DNA of 49,498 nucleotides from Vibrio jasicida CAIM 1864 = LMG 25398 (GCF_000400365.1 NZ_BAOG01000027.1:1-49498), one strand, 5' to 3'; positions 10,669 to 21,915 are shown, counted from the first letter of the stretch. The notes: a model not told the origin generated them from the sequence alone. A program made the numbers and translations.

Positions 10669-11649
10669 ATGCGTAAGTTAATGATCCCTGTACTGGTAAT
10701 CGCTCTGGCATTAATGCTGATGTCACTGTTCGTGATTCCTGAAGGTGACCGCGGTATTGTGGTTCGATTTGGCCGTGTCTTGAAAGACAACAACGACATC
10801 ACTCGTATTTACGAGCCGGGCCTGCACTTCAAAATGCCTTTGTTTGACCGCGTGAAAACACTAGATGCGCGTATCCAAACAATGGATGGCCGTGCTGACC
10901 GTTTCGTAACGTCTGAGAAAAAAGACGTAATCATTGATACCTACGTGAAGTGGCGTATCGAAGATTTCGGTCGTTACTACCTAGCAACAGGTGGCGGCAA
11001 TACGCTGACTGCCGAGGCGCTTCTTGAGCGTAAGGTAACGGACGTACTACGTGCAGAAATCGGTGCTCGTGAAATCAAGCAAATCGTATCTGGTCCACGT
11101 AACAACGACGTACTTCCAGAAGACGCAACCAGCGAGGAAGTAAGTACTGAAGCAGCTCGTGAAGCATTGGAAATCGATGGTGAACGTGACCTAATCATGT
11201 CTGAAGTGTTGAAAGACACACGCGACAGCGCAATGAAAGATTTGGGTGTTCGCATCGTTGACTTCCGTATGAAGAAGATCAACCTACCAGATGAGATCAG
11301 TGAATCAATCTACCGTCGTATGCGTGCAGAACGTGAGTCGGTAGCTCGTAAGCACCGTTCTCAAGGTCGTGAGAAAGCCGAAGTTATCCGTGCACAAGCT
11401 GAGCTTGAAGTGGCAACAATTCTTGCAGAAGCAGACAAAACAGCTCGTGTAACACGAGGTGAGGCGGATGCAGAAGCTGCGAAGATCTATGCGAATGCTT
11501 ACAACAAAGATCCTGAGTTCTTCAGCTTCCTTCGTTCTTTAAAAGCTTACGAGAAATCGTTCAGCTCTAAGAATGACATTCTTGTACTTGATCCGAAGAG
11601 TGAGTTCTTCCAGTACATGAATAACGCGAAAGGCGCAAAAGCTGAATAA
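10669..11649 (+). CDS. hflC: HflC, regulator of FtsH protease
   Basis: 326 aa partner of HflK. One N-terminal membrane span (about residues 4-22) is followed by an SPFH/band 7 domain (EGDRGIVVRFGRV) and a long charged helix with repeated A-E-A motifs (RAQAELEVATILAEADKTA). It is the last gene of the run and ends in a hairpin terminator. Confidence 0.95.
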   Translation: MRKLMIPVLVIALALMLMSLFVIPEGDRGIVVRFGRVLKDNNDITRIYEPGLHFKMPLFDRVKTLDARIQTMDGRADRFVTSEKKDVIIDTYVKWRIEDFGRYYLATGGGNTLTAEALLERKVTDVLRAEIGAREIKQIVSGPRNNDVLPEDATSEEVSTEAAREALEIDGERDLIMSEVLKDTRDSAMKDLGVRIVDFRMKKINLPDEISESIYRRMRAERESVARKHRSQGREKAEVIRAQAELEVATILAEADKTARVTRGEADAEAAKIYANAYNKDPEFFSFLRSLKAYEKSFSSKNDILVLDPKSEFFQYMNNAKGAKAE

Positions 11650-11666
11650 GCGAATTGCTAAACGAC

Positions 11667-11693
11667 AAAAGGCTCCTATATGGAGCCTTTTTT
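11667..11693. terminator. Terminator of hflC, shared with the opposing DUF2065 gene
   Basis: GGCTCC (11671-11676) pairs with GGAGCC (11682-11687) around a TATAT loop, with AAAA before and TTTTTT after. A-tract on one side and T-tract on the other make it usable in both directions, fitting the convergent genes. Confidence 0.85.
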
Positions 11694-11722
11694 ATATCTG
11701 CTGGAAAATAAGCGCTGGCGGC

Positions 11723-11908
11723 TTAACTCATCATTATCGCGATGACCGCTCCGGCGACGACCAGACAGCCACCAATCCGACGCAACTGGTTATCTGGTTG
11801 GTCACTCAACTGAGCCACCATGTTACGCCAACCGTTTGGGGCAATCAGTGGTCCAATTCCTTCTACAATCAAAACCAGCCCGATAGCCAGCCAAATAGAC
11901 TCAGACAT
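11723..11908 (-). CDS. yjeT: Small membrane protein of the DUF2065 (YjeT) family
   Basis: 61 aa with two hydrophobic helices (about residues 4-22 and 43-60) joined by a short polar loop (NGWRNMVAQLSDQPDNQLRR). The size, the VEGIGPLIAPNGWR signature and the place between hflC and purA match DUF2065. The function is unknown. In E. coli yjeT points the same way as hflC and purA; here it points the other way. Confidence 0.8.
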   Translation of the reverse strand: MSESIWLAIGLVLIVEGIGPLIAPNGWRNMVAQLSDQPDNQLRRIGGCLVVAGAVIAIMMS

Positions 11909-12060
11909 TGCGATTCCTTGTGGATTTAAGAAAGGTAAATATTATCAGTGATGTAGTGATTTCGAAATGAACAACATCGGTGATGTTTGCATTCTAGTAT
12001 CAACTCTGTGAACAAAAATGACTGCAAGAAGGGGGATTCGGTGCTAGAATCCATTTTTAA

Positions 12061-13398
<1,338 letters not shown>

Positions 13399-13419
13399 TC
13401 GATACTCGTTAGAGATTAT

Positions 13420-13447
13420 AAAAGCCGACTTTCGAGTCGGCTTTTTT
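13420..13447 (+). terminator. Terminator of purA
   Basis: AAAAGCCGACT (13420-13430), loop TTCG (13431-13434), then AGTCGGCTTTT followed by more T. The stable UUCG tetraloop and T-run make a strong intrinsic terminator. Confidence 0.92.
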
Positions 13448-13535
13448 GTATCTGTAACTTGGCTGCACTGACGGAAAAATAAACTCGATATGGCAAATTG
13501 TTGCCGTTAAGCTTAAACAAGAGGCAAAAATTGTC

Positions 13536-13562
13536 TAAAGCTTAACTGACGTTTGCCGATAA
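13536..13562 (+). promoter_or_regulatory. Sigma-28 (FliA) promoter of motX
   Basis: TAAA at 13536-13539 and GCCGATAA at 13555-13562, separated by 15 bp, match the flagellar sigma-28 consensus perfectly. The start of motX is 65 bp downstream. It places motX among the late, FliA-dependent flagellar genes. Confidence 0.85.
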
Positions 13563-13627
13563 GGTTATCAAGCAGAGGAGATCCTTCGCCGATCTTTGAT
13601 TTCTCAGAATCCTTAAAGAGTACATTT

Positions 13628-14263
13628 ATGAAGTTACGAACAGTGGCTGCTTCACTGTTATTGATGCTGAGTGCAACGTCGGTCAAGGCAGATGTTGCCG
13701 ATGTGGGGGCACCAGTTCCCATCTATACCGAAGCAGAGTTAATTAAGCTTATTGAACAAAATAAGCATTTAGAACGCGTGCGTGCGGATAACTGCCAGTT
13801 GGTGGAAGATATTGTTGCACGTGCCACACGAATTAATTTACCGTCGTATGAGTTTCTCTACGGCGACATGCTGGCGTGGGGCGTTTGTGTAGAGCAAGAT
13901 GTTGAACTTGGTCTCTACTATATGGAAAACGCTGCACACCAAGGCTTACCTGCTGCATTAGAGCAGCTTGGGCGCTACTACTCTCGTGGTACCTTAGTTC
14001 AACAAGATAAAGAGCGTGCAATCCCATACCTGCGAGAAGCGGCGGCAATGGGGAACCTTAATGCGCGTATTCATCTTGCTGAGTTATTGTTACGTGATTA
14101 CGGTAGCCCATTGGATTACGAAGATGCTTACCGTTGGTTATACAACTCAGTCACGGCAGATCAGAGAAAGCATAAGCGTATTGCGGTGCTAAGAAATGGT
14201 TTAGAGCAACGTATGCCGCAAAACATCATTGCGCGAGCCAAGCGTCGCGACACTTTCTGGTAG
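13628..14263 (+). CDS. motX: Sodium-driven polar flagellar motor protein MotX
   Basis: 211 aa from the ATG at 13628; an in-frame start 25 codons upstream would fall inside the promoter and lacks a signal peptide. The true start gives a signal peptide cut after VKA (about residue 22). The mature protein has Sel1/TPR-like repeats (about 85-190: LYYMENAAHQGLPAALEQLG, then AIPYLREAAAMGN). MotX and MotY form the T-ring that holds the PomAB stator in the Vibrio polar flagellum. The gene stands alone between two terminators under a sigma-28 promoter. Confidence 0.93.
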   Translation: MKLRTVAASLLLMLSATSVKADVADVGAPVPIYTEAELIKLIEQNKHLERVRADNCQLVEDIVARATRINLPSYEFLYGDMLAWGVCVEQDVELGLYYMENAAHQGLPAALEQLGRYYSRGTLVQQDKERAIPYLREAAAMGNLNARIHLAELLLRDYGSPLDYEDAYRWLYNSVTADQRKHKRIAVLRNGLEQRMPQNIIARAKRRDTFW

Positions 14264-14306
14264 ATGTACTCTTAAAACACCAGTAGCTTCATAACACTCT
14301 GCCAAT

Positions 14307-14347
14307 AAAAACAACAAAGCCCACATCATGTGGGCTTTGTTGTTTTT
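14307..14347. terminator. Bidirectional terminator between motX and hmp
   Basis: A perfect 20-bp inverted repeat (14307-14326 with 14328-14347) around GCCCACAT/ATGTGGGC, flanked by A-run and T-run. It serves motX from the left and hmp from the right. Confidence 0.92.
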
Positions 14348-14369
14348 CCCGAAACGTAATCGTGAGCGA

Positions 14370-15554
14370 TTAAACGACTTTGTGTGGACCGAAGCATTCA
14401 TAGTGGAATTGCTCTTGCGGAACACCAAGTTCAAGCAGTTGTTTCGCTACGTGCTGCATAAAACCAACAGGGCCGCAGAAGTAAACTTGAACGTTGTCTT
14501 GTTTCACTGCTGCTTCAATTTCGTGTAGGTTTACAAAGCCGGTGAAATGGAAGTCTTCACCCAACTTATCTTCTGCCGTTGGTTGGTTGTACCAAACCAG
14601 CGAGTTCATATTCTCTTTTGCGCCAACAATTTGATTCACATGATGTTTGAATGCGTGTTGTTGGCCGTTTTCTGCTGCGTGTACCCAAGTTACAGGTGCT
14701 TTGTGTTCAGCAAGGCTCTCAAGCATTGAAAGTGTTGGCGTTAGACCGACACCAGCGGAAACCAAAACAACGGGTGTACTTGCTTCTACGTCCATAAAGA
14801 AGTCACCCGCAGGTGCGGCTAGCTGCACTTTATCGCCGATGTTGAGATCGTCATGCAGGAAGTTCGATACCTTGCCGCCGTCTTCACGTTTTACCGAGAT
14901 ACGGTAAGTGTTTTCTTGTACCGCAGAAGATAGGCTATACTGGCGAATCTCTTGGTTTTCGAACTTATCACTGTTGATGTAGATACCAAGATATTGGCCC
15001 GGTTTGTACTCAGAAACCTTTTCACCATCGACCGGTTTGAAGACGAAGCTACAAATGTTCTCGCTTTCAAGTTGTTTACCAACCAGTTCAAACTCACGCA
15101 GACCACGCCAGCCACCTTGAAGTGCTGCATTTTCTTGGTAGATTTGTTCTTCACGTTGAATGAACACGTTTGCTAGCACGCCGTAGGCTTCTGCCCATGC
15201 GTCAATCACTTCTTGACCAGGAGAAAACAGCTCATCAATGGTAGCCAGTAAGTGCGTACCAACGATTTGGTACTGATCTTTGGTGATCATAAAACTGGTG
15301 TGTTTGTGGGCGATTTTCTCTACTGCACCAAGTAGGGCTGGTAGGTTGTCGATATTGCTTGCATAAGCACAGATAGCATTAAATAGAGCTTCACGTTGGT
15401 CACCATTACGCTGGTTACTCATGTTGAAAATGTCTTTCAACTCAGGATTATGGGTGAACATGCGGTCATAAAAGTGCGCAGTCAACTTCGGGCCAGTTTC
15501 TGCAAGAAGTGGTGCGGTTGCTTTCACGATATCAATGGTTTGGTTGCTGAGCAT
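14370..15554 (-). CDS. hmp: Flavohemoprotein, nitric oxide dioxygenase Hmp
   Basis: 394 aa. It turns nitric oxide and oxygen into nitrate. The globin domain (about 1-140) has proximal heme ligand H85. The FAD domain (about 150-255) has RQYSLSS, and the NAD domain has [18 protein letters not shown] and a terminal ECFGPH. It faces the nitric oxide sensor gene nsrR across 111 bp containing two NsrR-type boxes, so it should be derepressed by nitric oxide. Confidence 0.96.
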   Translation of the reverse strand: MLSNQTIDIVKATAPLLAETGPKLTAHFYDRMFTHNPELKDIFNMSNQRNGDQREALFNAICAYASNIDNLPALLGAVEKIAHKHTSFMITKDQYQIVGTHLLATIDELFSPGQEVIDAWAEAYGVLANVFIQREEQIYQENAALQGGWRGLREFELVGKQLESENICSFVFKPVDGEKVSEYKPGQYLGIYINSDKFENQEIRQYSLSSAVQENTYRISVKREDGGKVSNFLHDDLNIGDKVQLAAPAGDFFMDVEASTPVVLVSAGVGLTPTLSMLESLAEHKAPVTWVHAAENGQQHAFKHHVNQIVGAKENMNSLVWYNQPTAEDKLGEDFHFTGFVNLHEIEAAVKQDNVQVYFCGPVGFMQHVAKQLLELGVPQEQFHYECFGPHKVV

Positions 15555-15570
15555 AATGGCTTCCTATTTA

Positions 15571-15593
15571 AAGTTGTATTTGTAATGCATGTT
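15571..15593. promoter_or_regulatory. NsrR-type operator 1 (hmp/nsrR)
   Basis: An imperfect palindrome starting AAGTTGTATTT and ending AATGCATGTT, close to the known NsrR motif (AAGNTGYATTT with its inverted half). It lies 17 bp upstream of the hmp start codon. Confidence 0.75.
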
Positions 15594-15595
15594 TA

Positions 15596-15618
15596 AAGTT
15601 GTATCTCAAATGTATCTT
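15596..15618. promoter_or_regulatory. NsrR-type operator 2 (hmp/nsrR)
   Basis: A second copy: AAGTTGTATCT followed by AAATGTATCTT. It starts exactly 25 bp after operator 1. Both lie in the divergent hmp/nsrR region and could control both genes. Confidence 0.75.
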
Positions 15619-15665
15619 TCGATCAAGAAAAGAATTACACTTTTGCTTCTAGAGAGGATAGCAAC

Positions 15666-16091
15666 ATGCAGTTAACTAGCTTTACCGATTACGCGTTAAG
15701 AACCCTGATTTACTTGGCTTCTTTGCCCAAAGATGAGCTTACAAATATTACCGAAGTAACTGATTTATTTGGTGTATCACGTAACCATATGGTGAAGGTG
15801 ATCAACCGTCTGGGTCAGTTAGGTTATGTACATACGGTGCGTGGTAAAAACGGCGGCATTCGTTTGATGAAGCCGGCAAAAGAAATTACTGTCGGTGGTG
15901 TGGTGCGCGATCTAGAGCCATTAGATTTGGTAAATTGTGATGTCGAGTTTTGTCACATTACGCCAGCATGTCGTCTAAAAGAGAAGCTAGCAAAAGCGAA
16001 ATTGGCTTTCTTAGCTGAATTAGACGGTTGCACTATTGATGAACTGCTTCGCGACAACTCAGAGCTGCTGATCCTGCTTACACGTCCTTAG
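15666..16091 (+). CDS. nsrR: Nitric oxide-sensing repressor NsrR
   Basis: 141 aa Rrf2-family regulator. The winged helix-turn-helix lies at about residues 1-65 and the iron-sulfur cysteines are C91, C96 and C102, the spacing found in E. coli NsrR. Nitric oxide attacks the cluster and releases DNA. Divergent from its target hmp, and upstream of rnr as in E. coli. Confidence 0.94.
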   Translation: MQLTSFTDYALRTLIYLASLPKDELTNITEVTDLFGVSRNHMVKVINRLGQLGYVHTVRGKNGGIRLMKPAKEITVGGVVRDLEPLDLVNCDVEFCHITPACRLKEKLAKAKLAFLAELDGCTIDELLRDNSELLILLTRP

Positions 16092-16208
16092 TTTTACGTG
16101 TGTCTCTCTCATCCTTTCAAGATCATTCTTTTTTCAAAGCAATTCTGTAGCTTATCAAGAGACTCGGATATACTAGCTCTATACCTTCCTTGCTAGATAG
16201 GCACGCCT

Positions 16209-18695
16209 ATGTCAGACAATATTCCAAACGATCCATTCGCAGATCGTGAATCCAAAAATTACGAAAACCCAATTCCAAGTCGAGAGTTCATCACTGAATT
16301 TCTGCAGCAAGCTGGCGTCCCAATGAATCGCAACGATTTGTTTGAAGCGCTTAAGCTAAAAGGTGAAGATCAATACGAAGGTTTACGCCGTCGACTGCGC
16401 GCGATGGAGCGTGATGGCCAGCTCGTGTTTACGCGTCGTCAGTGCTACGCGCTACCAGAAAAACTCGAGATGGTGAAAGGTTACGTAATTGGCCATAAAG
16501 ATGGTCATGGTTGGGTGCGTCCTGAAGGCAGTGTCGGCAAGGATAATGACATTGTGCTGCCTCATCACCAAATGAAACACATCATTCATGGTGATTTCGT
16601 TTTGGTTCAACCGACAGATAACAGCAAGCGCGGCCGCCGTGAAGGGCGTTTAGTCCGTGTTTTAGAAGAGCGTAACACGCAGATCGTTGGTCGTTTCTTC
16701 CTAGAGTACGGTTACTCTTACGTTGTGCCTGATGACTCGCGTATCAGCCAAGATATTCTAATCCCAAATGAGCACAAAGCAGGTGCCCGCATGGGTAACG
16801 TGGTGGTGATTGAGATCACTGACCGTGGTTCTCGTTCGCGTGGCATGATGGGTAAAGTGGTTGAAGTGCTGGGTGAAAACATGGCTCCGGGTATGGAAAC
16901 GCAAATCGCGATTCGTACTCACCAAATTCCTCACGATTGGCCAGCGGCTGTCGATAAACAAATTGAAAATCTAGGCGAAGAAGTCCCAGAAGAAGCAAAA
17001 GTAGGTCGAGTTGACTTACGTGAGTTACCGTTGGTGACCATCGATGGTGAAGACGCTCGTGACTTTGATGATGCGGTGTACTGTGAGAAGAAAAAGAGCG
17101 GTGGTTGGCGTTTATGGGTAGCGATTGCTGACGTAAGTTACTACGTACGTACAGACTCTGCGCTGGACAAAGAAGCCATCAACCGTGGTAACTCGGTGTA
17201 CTTCCCATCGCAAGTTGTGCCAATGCTACCTGAGGTGCTATCAAACGGTTTGTGTTCACTTAACCCACAAGTTGATCGTCTGTGTATGGTGTGTGAAATG
17301 ACCATCTCTGACACCGGTAAGCTGTCAGGGTACAAGCACTACGAAGCGGTGATGAACTCACATGCACGTCTGACGTACAGTAAAGTGGGTGCGATTCTAG
17401 AAGGTGATGAAGAGCTGCGTATGCGCTACCACAACCTAGTGCCTCATCTAGAAGAACTGCACAGTATGTACAAAGTGCTAAAAGACGCTCGTGACAACCG
17501 TGGTGCGATTGAATTTGAGACCGTTGAAGCTAAGTTCATTTTCAATGCCGAACGCAAGATTGAAACCATCGAGCCTGTGATTCGTAACGATGCACATAAG
17601 ATCATCGAAGAATGTATGATCCTAGCGAACATCGCCTCAGCGTCTTATGTCGAGAAGGCAAAAGAGCCAGCATTGTACCGTGTTCACGAATCTCCGGGTG
17701 AACTGCGCTTGCAGGGTTTCCGTGATTTCCTAAGTGAGCTTGGCTTGGATTTGAAGGGCGGTCTTGAACCATCACCAACCGACTACGCAGACTTGGTAAA
17801 ACAGATTGCGGAGCGTCAGGACAAAGAGCTGATTCAAACCATGCTGTTGCGCTCAATGAAGCAAGCAGTATACAACGCGGACAATGCCGGCCACTTTGGT
17901 TTAGCGCTGAAGCGTTACGCGCACTTCACGTCGCCAATTCGTCGTTACCCAGACCTGCTGCTGCACCGCGCAATCAAATATCTGATTGCCAAAGAAGAAG
18001 GTCGCAATCAAGATCGTTGGACCCCAACGGGTGGTTACCACTACTCGTTTGACGACATGGACTTCTACGGTGAGCAATGTTCGATGACAGAGCGCCGTGC
18101 AGACGATGCAACTCGTGAAGTGGCTGATTGGTTGAAGTGTGAATACATGCAAGACCATGTTGGCGACGAGCTGGATGGTGTTATTGCCAACGTGACCAGC
18201 TTTGGTTTCTTTGTTCGTCTGACTGAGCTGCACATCGATGGTTTGGTGCACATTTCAACGCTAGCGAACGACTACTACCAATTTGATCCGATTGGTCAAA
18301 GACTTATCGGTGAAAGCTTCGGTAACATCTATCGTCTAGGCGATGCGGTGAAAGTGAAAGTGCTTGCGGTTAACTTAAATGACAAGCAAATTGACTTTGA
18401 ATTAATCGAAACAAGCCGTAAGCTACGCGGCAAAGGTAAGACTGCGAAGAAACGCGCAGCAGATGCCAAACGCAAAGCAAAAGAGAAAAAGCGTGCGGCA
18501 ACCAAAGGCGGTACTCGCGCGAAGCCGATGATTGAACCGACCAAGCACCCTGAACCTGCGGAAGCAGGCAGTGCTCGCAAAGGTAGCGCGAAACGCGGTG
18601 ACGCTGAAGGTACGAAAAAGCCGAAGAAAGCACGCAAGAAAAAGCCACACAGTAAGCCGAGAAAGACTAAGCGTACTAAGAGCGACGCTGAGTAG
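16209..18695 (+). CDS. rnr: Ribonuclease R
   Basis: 828 aa, slightly longer than the E. coli enzyme. RNase R is a 3'-5' exonuclease that degrades structured RNA and helps trans-translation. Domains in order: N-terminal winged helix (about 25-90), two cold-shock domains (about 85-230), the RNB catalytic domain with [12 protein letters not shown] near 278-289, an S1 domain (about 645-730) and a very basic lysine/arginine/alanine tail (about 745-828). The 117-bp gap to nsrR may hold a promoter; rlmB follows. Confidence 0.96.
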   Translation: MSDNIPNDPFADRESKNYENPIPSREFITEFLQQAGVPMNRNDLFEALKLKGEDQYEGLRRRLRAMERDGQLVFTRRQCYALPEKLEMVKGYVIGHKDGHGWVRPEGSVGKDNDIVLPHHQMKHIIHGDFVLVQPTDNSKRGRREGRLVRVLEERNTQIVGRFFLEYGYSYVVPDDSRISQDILIPNEHKAGARMGNVVVIEITDRGSRSRGMMGKVVEVLGENMAPGMETQIAIRTHQIPHDWPAAVDKQIENLGEEVPEEAKVGRVDLRELPLVTIDGEDARDFDDAVYCEKKKSGGWRLWVAIADVSYYVRTDSALDKEAINRGNSVYFPSQVVPMLPEVLSNGLCSLNPQVDRLCMVCEMTISDTGKLSGYKHYEAVMNSHARLTYSKVGAILEGDEELRMRYHNLVPHLEELHSMYKVLKDARDNRGAIEFETVEAKFIFNAERKIETIEPVIRNDAHKIIEECMILANIASASYVEKAKEPALYRVHESPGELRLQGFRDFLSELGLDLKGGLEPSPTDYADLVKQIAERQDKELIQTMLLRSMKQAVYNADNAGHFGLALKRYAHFTSPIRRYPDLLLHRAIKYLIAKEEGRNQDRWTPTGGYHYSFDDMDFYGEQCSMTERRADDATREVADWLKCEYMQDHVGDELDGVIANVTSFGFFVRLTELHIDGLVHISTLANDYYQFDPIGQRLIGESFGNIYRLGDAVKVKVLAVNLNDKQIDFELIETSRKLRGKGKTAKKRAADAKRKAKEKKRAATKGGTRAKPMIEPTKHPEPAEAGSARKGSAKRGDAEGTKKPKKARKKKPHSKPRKTKRTKSDAE

Positions 18696-18702
18696 GCTGA
18701 AG

Positions 18703-18739
18703 CGCCAATCTAGTCCGGATTTAAAGGGGTAGATTGGCG
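18703..18739 (+). other. Hairpin between rnr and rlmB
   Basis: A perfect 10-bp stem (CGCCAATCTA at 18703-18712 with TAGATTGGCG at 18730-18739) around a 17-nt loop, starting 8 bp after the rnr stop. No T-run follows, so it is more likely an mRNA processing or stabilising element than a terminator. Confidence 0.6.
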
Positions 18740-18771
18740 AAGGCAAGACGACCAGAACAACAGGTTAAACA

Positions 18772-19515
18772 ATGAGTAACGAATTTATTTACGGCATTCA
18801 CGCAGTGAAAGCGGTATTAGAACGCGAACCAGAGCGTTTTATCGAAGCATACGTCCTAAAAGGCCGCCAAGACGATCGTCTAATGCCAATCCTGAATGAC
18901 CTTCAGGTTTGTGGTGTTTCGATTCAACAAATGACTCGTAAAACGCTAGATGACAAAGCGCACGGTGCTAACCACCAAGGCATCATTGCTCGCGTTAAAG
19001 CTGCGAAACAGCTTAACGAAAATGACATTGATGGCATCCTAACGCAGCATGAATCACCGCTACTATTGGTATTGGATGGCGTGACGGATCCGCATAACCT
19101 AGGTGCTTGCCTACGTAATGCAGACGCAGCTGGCGTAGCGGCGATCATCGTACCGAAAGATCGTTCTGCTCCGATGAACGCAACCGTAAGCAAAGTGGCT
19201 TGTGGTGCAGCTGAAGTCGTGCCATTGATCCGAGTGACCAACTTGGCTCGTACTATGCGTACACTGCAAGAGCAAGGTATCTGGTTTGTTGGTACGGCGG
19301 GCGAAGCAACGCACGACATCTACCAAGCAAAACTGACGGGCCCTCTTGCTATCGTAATGGGTGCAGAAGGTGACGGTATGCGTCGTCTAACTCGCGAAAC
19401 CTGTGACGATTTGATTAAGATCCCAATGGCAGGTAGCGTTTCAAGTTTGAACGTATCTGTGGCATCTGGCATTTGTTTGTTTGAAGCTGTTCGTCAGCGT
19501 ATTGCTGCAAAGTAA
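18772..19515 (+). CDS. rlmB: 23S rRNA 2'-O-methyltransferase RlmB (G2251)
   Basis: 247 aa SPOUT-class methyltransferase. The N-terminal substrate-binding domain (about 1-75, starting [15 protein letters not shown]) is followed by the SpoU domain with the knot motifs [26 protein letters not shown] and [15 protein letters not shown]. It modifies G2251 in the peptidyl-transferase P-loop. The nsrR-rnr-rlmB order is as in E. coli. Confidence 0.96.
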   Translation: MSNEFIYGIHAVKAVLEREPERFIEAYVLKGRQDDRLMPILNDLQVCGVSIQQMTRKTLDDKAHGANHQGIIARVKAAKQLNENDIDGILTQHESPLLLVLDGVTDPHNLGACLRNADAAGVAAIIVPKDRSAPMNATVSKVACGAAEVVPLIRVTNLARTMRTLQEQGIWFVGTAGEATHDIYQAKLTGPLAIVMGAEGDGMRRLTRETCDDLIKIPMAGSVSSLNVSVASGICLFEAVRQRIAAK

Positions 19516-19573
19516 TTGCTAAACAAGTTTTAATAAACAAATAGTTACTGCAAAGTCAGACATAATGATAAAA

Positions 19574-19604
19574 ACAAAGGATGGGGTGCCATCCTTTGTC
19601 GTTT
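19574..19604 (+). terminator. Terminator of rlmB
   Basis: ACAAAGGATGG (19574-19584) pairs with CCATCCTTTGT (19589-19599) around GGTG, followed by a short T-run. It separates rlmB from gph. Confidence 0.8.
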
Positions 19605-19638
19605 TCACCGATTTATAAATAGAATTTTCAGGGAAGTT

Positions 19639-20325
19639 ATGACTCAACAAGACATTAAATTCATTGCCTTTGACCTAGACGGTACTTTGCTTGATAGCGT
19701 GCCCGATCTTGCGGTTGCCGCCGATCAAGCTGTTCAAGAACTCGGTTTTCCTTCTGTTTCAGAAGAACAAGTTCGTGACTATGTTGGTAACGGCGCAGAC
19801 GTGCTGATTGGACGCTCATTAAGTCAAAGCCTGACCATCAATCCAGAGTTGAGCGAAGAGCTTCGTGCAAAAGCGCGTGTGCTGTTTGATGACTACTACG
19901 AGCAAAGTGGTCACAAGTTAAGCCACCTTTACCCAACGGTAAAAGAGACGCTGGAAGAGTTGCACAAAGCCGGTTTTGTTATGGCGTTGGTGACCAACAA
20001 GCCTTCGAAGTTTGTGCCTGATGTTTTAGAAAAACACGACATCGCAAAATACTTTGTTGATGTGCTAGGTGGCGACGCGTTTCCAGAGAAAAAACCAAAC
20101 CCAATTGCACTGAACTGGTTGATGGAAAAGCACCAAATCCAACCGAGTGAAATGCTGATGGTCGGCGACTCGAAGAACGACATTCTCGCAGCAAAGAATG
20201 CAGGCTGTGCCTCATTTGGTCTGACTTATGGCTACAACCACGGTGAGCCTATCTCTGCATCAAATCCAGATTTCGTCGCTGACAGTTTGGCTGAATTATT
20301 GGATGTAGTAGCGGTTTCTGCATAA
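19639..20325 (+). CDS. gph: Phosphoglycolate phosphatase Gph
   Basis: 228 aa HAD-superfamily hydrolase. The nucleophile motif FDLDGTLLDS (D12, D14), motif II VTNKPSK, the motif III lysine in KKPNP and motif IV MVGDSKNDI are all present. It removes phosphate from 2-phosphoglycolate, for example after repair of oxidised DNA ends. In E. coli and V. cholerae it follows dam-rpe; here it follows rlmB behind a terminator. Confidence 0.92.
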   Translation: MTQQDIKFIAFDLDGTLLDSVPDLAVAADQAVQELGFPSVSEEQVRDYVGNGADVLIGRSLSQSLTINPELSEELRAKARVLFDDYYEQSGHKLSHLYPTVKETLEELHKAGFVMALVTNKPSKFVPDVLEKHDIAKYFVDVLGGDAFPEKKPNPIALNWLMEKHQIQPSEMLMVGDSKNDILAAKNAGCASFGLTYGYNHGEPISASNPDFVADSLAELLDVVAVSA

Positions 20326-20372
20326 CGGCTACAAAAGAGCTTCCAAAATACTCGTTAATGAGTACACTGAGT

Positions 20373-20404
20373 AAACCGTGCACCTATCGTTGCACGGTTT
20401 TTTT
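20373..20404 (+). terminator. Terminator between gph and trpS
   Basis: AAACCGTGCA (20373-20382) pairs with TGCACGGTTT (20391-20400) around an 8-nt loop, followed by TTTT. A smaller hairpin (TACTC at 20349-20353 with GAGTA at 20360-20364) lies just before. trpS therefore needs its own start or read-through. Confidence 0.85.
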
Positions 20405-20441
20405 CATTTATTTAGATTAAGAAGTCAAAGGAATCATTCTA

Positions 20442-21479
20442 ATGAGCAAACCCATTGTATTGAGTGGTGTTCAACCTTCAGGTGAACTAAGTATCGGTAA
20501 CTACTTGGGTGCTCTACGTCAATGGCAGCAGATGCAAGACGATTATGATTGCCAATACTGTGTGGTAGACCTTCATGCGATTACGGTTCGTCAGGACCCT
20601 AAAGCGCTGCATGAAGCGACTCTAGATGCACTGGCGATCTGTCTGGCAGTTGGTGTTGACCCGAAGAAGAGCACGCTATTTGTTCAGTCACACGTACCAG
20701 AGCATGCTCAACTTGGTTGGCTTCTTAACTGTTACACTCAAATGGGTGAACTGGGTCGTATGACGCAGTTTAAAGACAAATCTGCACGTTACTCAAACGA
20801 CAGCTCAAGCCAGTTTGGTGATGTAAACGTGGGTCTGTTTGACTACCCAGTACTGATGGCGGCAGACATCCTGCTGTACGGTGCGCATCAAGTGCCTGTA
20901 GGTAGCGACCAGAAGCAACACCTAGAGCTAGCGCGTGATATTGCTAACCGCTTTAACAACATCTACTCACCAGAGCAGCCAATCTTCCAAGTTCCAGAGC
21001 CTTACATTCCGACGGTAAACGCGCGTGTAATGAGTCTTCAAGACGCAACGAAGAAGATGTCAAAATCTGATGATAACCGTAAGAACGTTATCACGCTGTT
21101 GGAAGAGCCTAAGTCGATCATTAAGAAGATCAACAAAGCGCAAACCGACACAGAAACACCACCGCGTATCGCTCACGATTGGGACAACAAGGCAGGTATC
21201 TCTAACCTAATGGGTCTGTACTCTGCGGCAACAGGCATGAGCTTTGAAGAGATTGAAGCGAAATACCAAGGCGTTGAAATGTACGGTCCATTCAAGAAAG
21301 ACGTTGGTGAAGCGTTGGTGACTATGCTTGAGCCAATTCAAGCTGAATACCACCGAATTCGTGCTGACCGCGCTTACATGAACGAAGTGATGAAGCAAGG
21401 CGCTGAGAAAGCATCGGCACGTGCGGCTGAAACGTTGAAGAAAGCGTACGAAGCAGTAGGTTTTGTTGCTCGCCCATAG
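20442..21479 (+). CDS. trpS: Tryptophanyl-tRNA synthetase
   Basis: 345 aa class I synthetase. The HIGH-type motif appears in [17 protein letters not shown] (about residues 9-25) and the KMSKS motif in KKMSKSDDN (about 203-211). The [16 protein letters not shown] segment matches TrpRS. It is paired with gph as in E. coli, but separated by a terminator hairpin. Confidence 0.96.
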   Translation: MSKPIVLSGVQPSGELSIGNYLGALRQWQQMQDDYDCQYCVVDLHAITVRQDPKALHEATLDALAICLAVGVDPKKSTLFVQSHVPEHAQLGWLLNCYTQMGELGRMTQFKDKSARYSNDSSSQFGDVNVGLFDYPVLMAADILLYGAHQVPVGSDQKQHLELARDIANRFNNIYSPEQPIFQVPEPYIPTVNARVMSLQDATKKMSKSDDNRKNVITLLEEPKSIIKKINKAQTDTETPPRIAHDWDNKAGISNLMGLYSAATGMSFEEIEAKYQGVEMYGPFKKDVGEALVTMLEPIQAEYHRIRADRAYMNEVMKQGAEKASARAAETLKKAYEAVGFVARP

Positions 21480-21502
21480 TTGCTAAAGAACATTCAGAAT
21501 TT

Positions 21503-21531
21503 AAGAGCTCCACCATCGGTGGAGCTTTTTT
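21503..21531 (+). terminator. Terminator of trpS
   Basis: AGCTCCACC (21506-21514) pairs with GGTGGAGCT (21518-21526) around ATC, followed by a T-run. The left flank is too poor in A to serve equally well for the opposing gene. Confidence 0.88.
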
Positions 21532-21540
21532 ATGCCTATG

Positions 21541-21915
21541 TTACTGAAATGGCGTGTCTTCCATGCAACGTTCCATATCGTAATACTCCACGCGTCCTCT
21601 TGGGCCTAGGAAAGCAGACTTGACGACAAAGCCACGATCAACAAAGTAACTTAATTCGATACAAGATATCTCGTAGCTGGATTCCTTAATACTTGCGGGT
21701 AGCCAATAGTAGCCAGGGCCAGGTAAGCGGGCGGTATAGGTGATTAAGCCATTATCACTTACTTCAAACATTTTGAACTCACTGAGTTCTTGCTTAGCCA
21801 CTTCGACCAGATGCTCAGAGGTACTTGGTTCGATGGGCTCACTCGAGGTCAATTGACACCCCGCCATTAACATTGAAGCCGAAAGGGCTAGCGCAATCTG
21901 CTGAAATTGTTTCAT
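21541..21915 (-). CDS. Small lipoprotein of unknown function
   Basis: 124 aa. The N-terminus is a lipoprotein signal with MAGC at residues 17-20, so C20 should be lipidated. The mature part has two further cysteines (C84 region and near the C-terminus, in MERC) that could form a disulfide. I do not recognise the family. It is convergent with trpS and divergent from the xds nuclease gene. Confidence 0.75.
   Translation of the reverse strand: MKQFQQIALALSASMLMAGCQLTSSEPIEPSTSEHLVEVAKQELSEFKMFEVSDNGLITYTARLPGPGYYWLPASIKESSYEISCIELSYFVDRGFVVKSAFLGPRGRVEYYDMERCMEDTPFQ

Noticed and set aside
13553..13627. N-terminal extension of motX from an upstream start
   Set aside because: The extra 25 codons overlap the sigma-28 -10 element and lie largely upstream of the likely start of transcription. 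The ATG at 13628 gives a proper signal peptide.
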